Positions 39,198-40,096 of a stretch of 40,096 nucleotides of DNA are shown one piece after another. Numbering within the stretch: the stretch's first letter is position 1; the number at the start of each line of letters is the position of its first letter. The stretch is taken from NCBI GenBank assembly GCA_031278075.1, contig JAITLE010000039.1:1-40096 (forward strand), given 5' to 3'. The translations under genes and the position numbers were made by a program. Origin of the DNA: Bifidobacteriaceae bacterium (GTDB lineage Bacteria > Actinomycetota > Actinomycetes > Actinomycetales > WQXJ01). A model generated the notes under the pieces. The model was not told where the DNA came from, made no database searches, and was given only the letters and a program-made list of their open reading frames with translations.

Positions 39198-40096
39198 AGG
39201 AAAACTGGCGCGCGTTCGCGCTATGGCGAGGCGATACGCCGGGGATTTACCACGGCGCGCGGTCCCGGCACAGGTCGTCCTCCTCTGCCTGATTCCGCTG
39301 ACAGTGGTGTTCGTCACGGCCCAGATCGTCTCCGATATCGCGTCTTTCGCCGCGCAGGGCAGAGCTCCCGATGTGGCCAAGTTCCTGGGAATCACGTTGG
39401 CGCTGGGCCTTTTCCTCGTGCCTTTAGCCATTCATTTGGTTGTGCGCGGCACACAAAGTTCGCTGGCGAAAACCATTTGGTTCGCGGTGCTTGCGGCCAC
39501 CGTGACCGGCCTCGTCTGTGTCGCGATGGAGGTGGCGGGCACACGCGGCGAGGCGCAATTCGCGGCTGATATCAAGGCGGCGGCCGACAATGTCGCCTAC
39601 CACCGGGACCGCGGCGAGACGGCACAAGCCGAGGCGGCTGAGACCAGCCTTAACCAATTGCAATCTCAGATGGAGACTGTTATTGGACAAGACCGGGCGG
39701 CGGCCGCGGTGTTTGGCGCGACCGAGGCGGTGCTGGGGTGGTTCGATCTTGAGAGCTTGATGGTGCTCGGACTTGTCGCGCTCCGTCTATACGGCGTTGC
39801 TCTGGAGTCCCGATCAGTGCGCCTGAACGCGAAGATCGCGAAGATCGACGCGGGCGCGCAACGAAGGATCGTCGAAGGCGCCACCGAAGCCGGAGTGCTC
39901 GACCAGCTTCAGGCAGACTTCCAGCCGAACAACGCCCGGGCGCCCGGAGTTGACGCCGGGGGCGGCCCCGGCGACCAGCCCGATCCCGGCGACCAGCCCG
40001 GTCCCGGCGGCGCCCAGGGCGGTCCCGGCAACCCGCCCGATCCCGGCAACCAACCCGGTCCCGGCAACCAGCCCGGTCCCGGCAACCAACCCGGTC
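39190..40096 (+). CDS. Multi-pass membrane protein with Pro/Gly-rich repeat tail, runs off window
   Basis: At least 302 residues from ATG 39190; the 3' end is beyond the window. After a short basic N-terminus come hydrophobic segments AVPAQVVLLCLIPLTVVFVT, FLGITLALGLFLVPLAIHLV and TIWFAVLAATVTGLVCVAM. A helical region with coiled-coil character (residues ~120-165: ADIKAAADNVAYHRDRGETA, EAAETSLNQLQSQMETVI) and a fourth hydrophobic stretch (SLMVLGLVALRLYGVAL) follow. The tail from about residue 258 is PGDQPGPG/PGNQPGPG repeats. This layout resembles membrane proteins of mobile elements, but no family is recognised. Confidence 0.85.
   Translation, partial: MGEGKLARVRAMARRYAGDLPRRAVPAQVVLLCLIPLTVVFVTAQIVSDIASFAAQGRAPDVAKFLGITLALGLFLVPLAIHLVVRGTQSSLAKTIWFAVLAATVTGLVCVAMEVAGTRGEAQFAADIKAAADNVAYHRDRGETAQAEAAETSLNQLQSQMETVIGQDRAAAAVFGATEAVLGWFDLESLMVLGLVALRLYGVALESRSVRLNAKIAKIDAGAQRRIVEGATEAGVLDQLQADFQPNNARAPGVDAGGGPGDQPDPGDQPGPGGAQGGPGNPPDPGNQPGPGNQPGPGNQPG
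39967..40096. repeat. Imperfect 18-bp tandem repeats encoding a PGNQPG tail
   Basis: Units of the form CCCGGCAACCAGCCCGGT recur to the window edge, encoding PGNQPG, with earlier variants PGDQPD and PGNPPD. Copies at the right end are nearly identical, suggesting recent expansion. The repeat keeps the reading frame of the membrane-protein gene and may continue outside the window. Confidence 0.88.

Noticed and set aside
1..40096. tRNA, rRNA, CRISPR arrays and insertion sequences
   Set aside because: No cloverleaf-like segment, regularly spaced repeat-spacer array or transposase motif was seen on either strand by eye. A covariance-model or repeat-finder run would be the decisive check.

Overview
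High G+C coding DNA with many 4-11 nt start/stop overlaps, GTG/TTG starts and the fdxA-dapC pair points to an actinobacterium (Actinomycetota). I cannot name the genus. No rRNA, tRNA, CRISPR array, insertion sequence or attachment site was found.

Layout. (1) 1-5431: chromosome-type genes dapC (cut by the window edge) and fdxA on the minus strand. A GC-rich 14-bp tandem repeat follows, then the bacterial RNA-repair pair hen1-pnkp on the plus strand. (2) 5635-14877: five tightly overlapping plus-strand genes (TIR protein, ATP-grasp enzyme, unknown 777 aa protein, STAND-type NTPase with pentapeptide repeats, radical SAM enzyme), which read as a conflict/defence operon. (3) 14799-18322: four overlapping minus-strand genes (TPR-like protein, nitroreductase, second radical SAM enzyme, carbamoyltransferase of the ATCase family). 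They look like a small modification or biosynthetic pathway, converging on the previous operon with a 79-nt antisense overlap. (4) 18612-22597: an HD phosphohydrolase-like protein followed by a caspase-like protein that appears to have lost both catalytic residues.

(5) 22570-40096 is the most unusual part. At its centre is one 1552-residue protein that is a beta-beta' fusion RNA polymerase. The catalytic DFDGD motif, both beta-subunit active-site lysine motifs and the four-cysteine beta' zinc site are all present, but the protein is about 900 residues shorter than a normal actinobacterial RpoB plus RpoC. Downstream are an unknown acidic protein and an AAA+ ATPase of the sigma54-activator type that lacks the GAFTGA loop. 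Divergent from it are a HerA/TraG-type ATPase, a small DUF5663-like protein, three paralogous small proteins that I suggest are divergent E2-like conjugating proteins (one membrane-anchored), a 44-residue zinc-finger protein, a JAB-E1 fusion and a ClpB-like unfoldase. A lipoprotein and two membrane proteins follow at the right edge.

Four copies of a 17-bp motif, CGGATGMNYYTTGCGYG, lie upstream of operons of this region only. Three are correctly placed and oriented to be promoters or operators. The fourth sits exactly in the spacer of the predicted promoter of the polymerase gene itself. The working model is a self-contained module with its own RNA polymerase, its own promoter motif, a ubiquitin-like conjugation/deconjugation arm and ATP-driven motors. 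The genes are read directly; the system-level model is inference.
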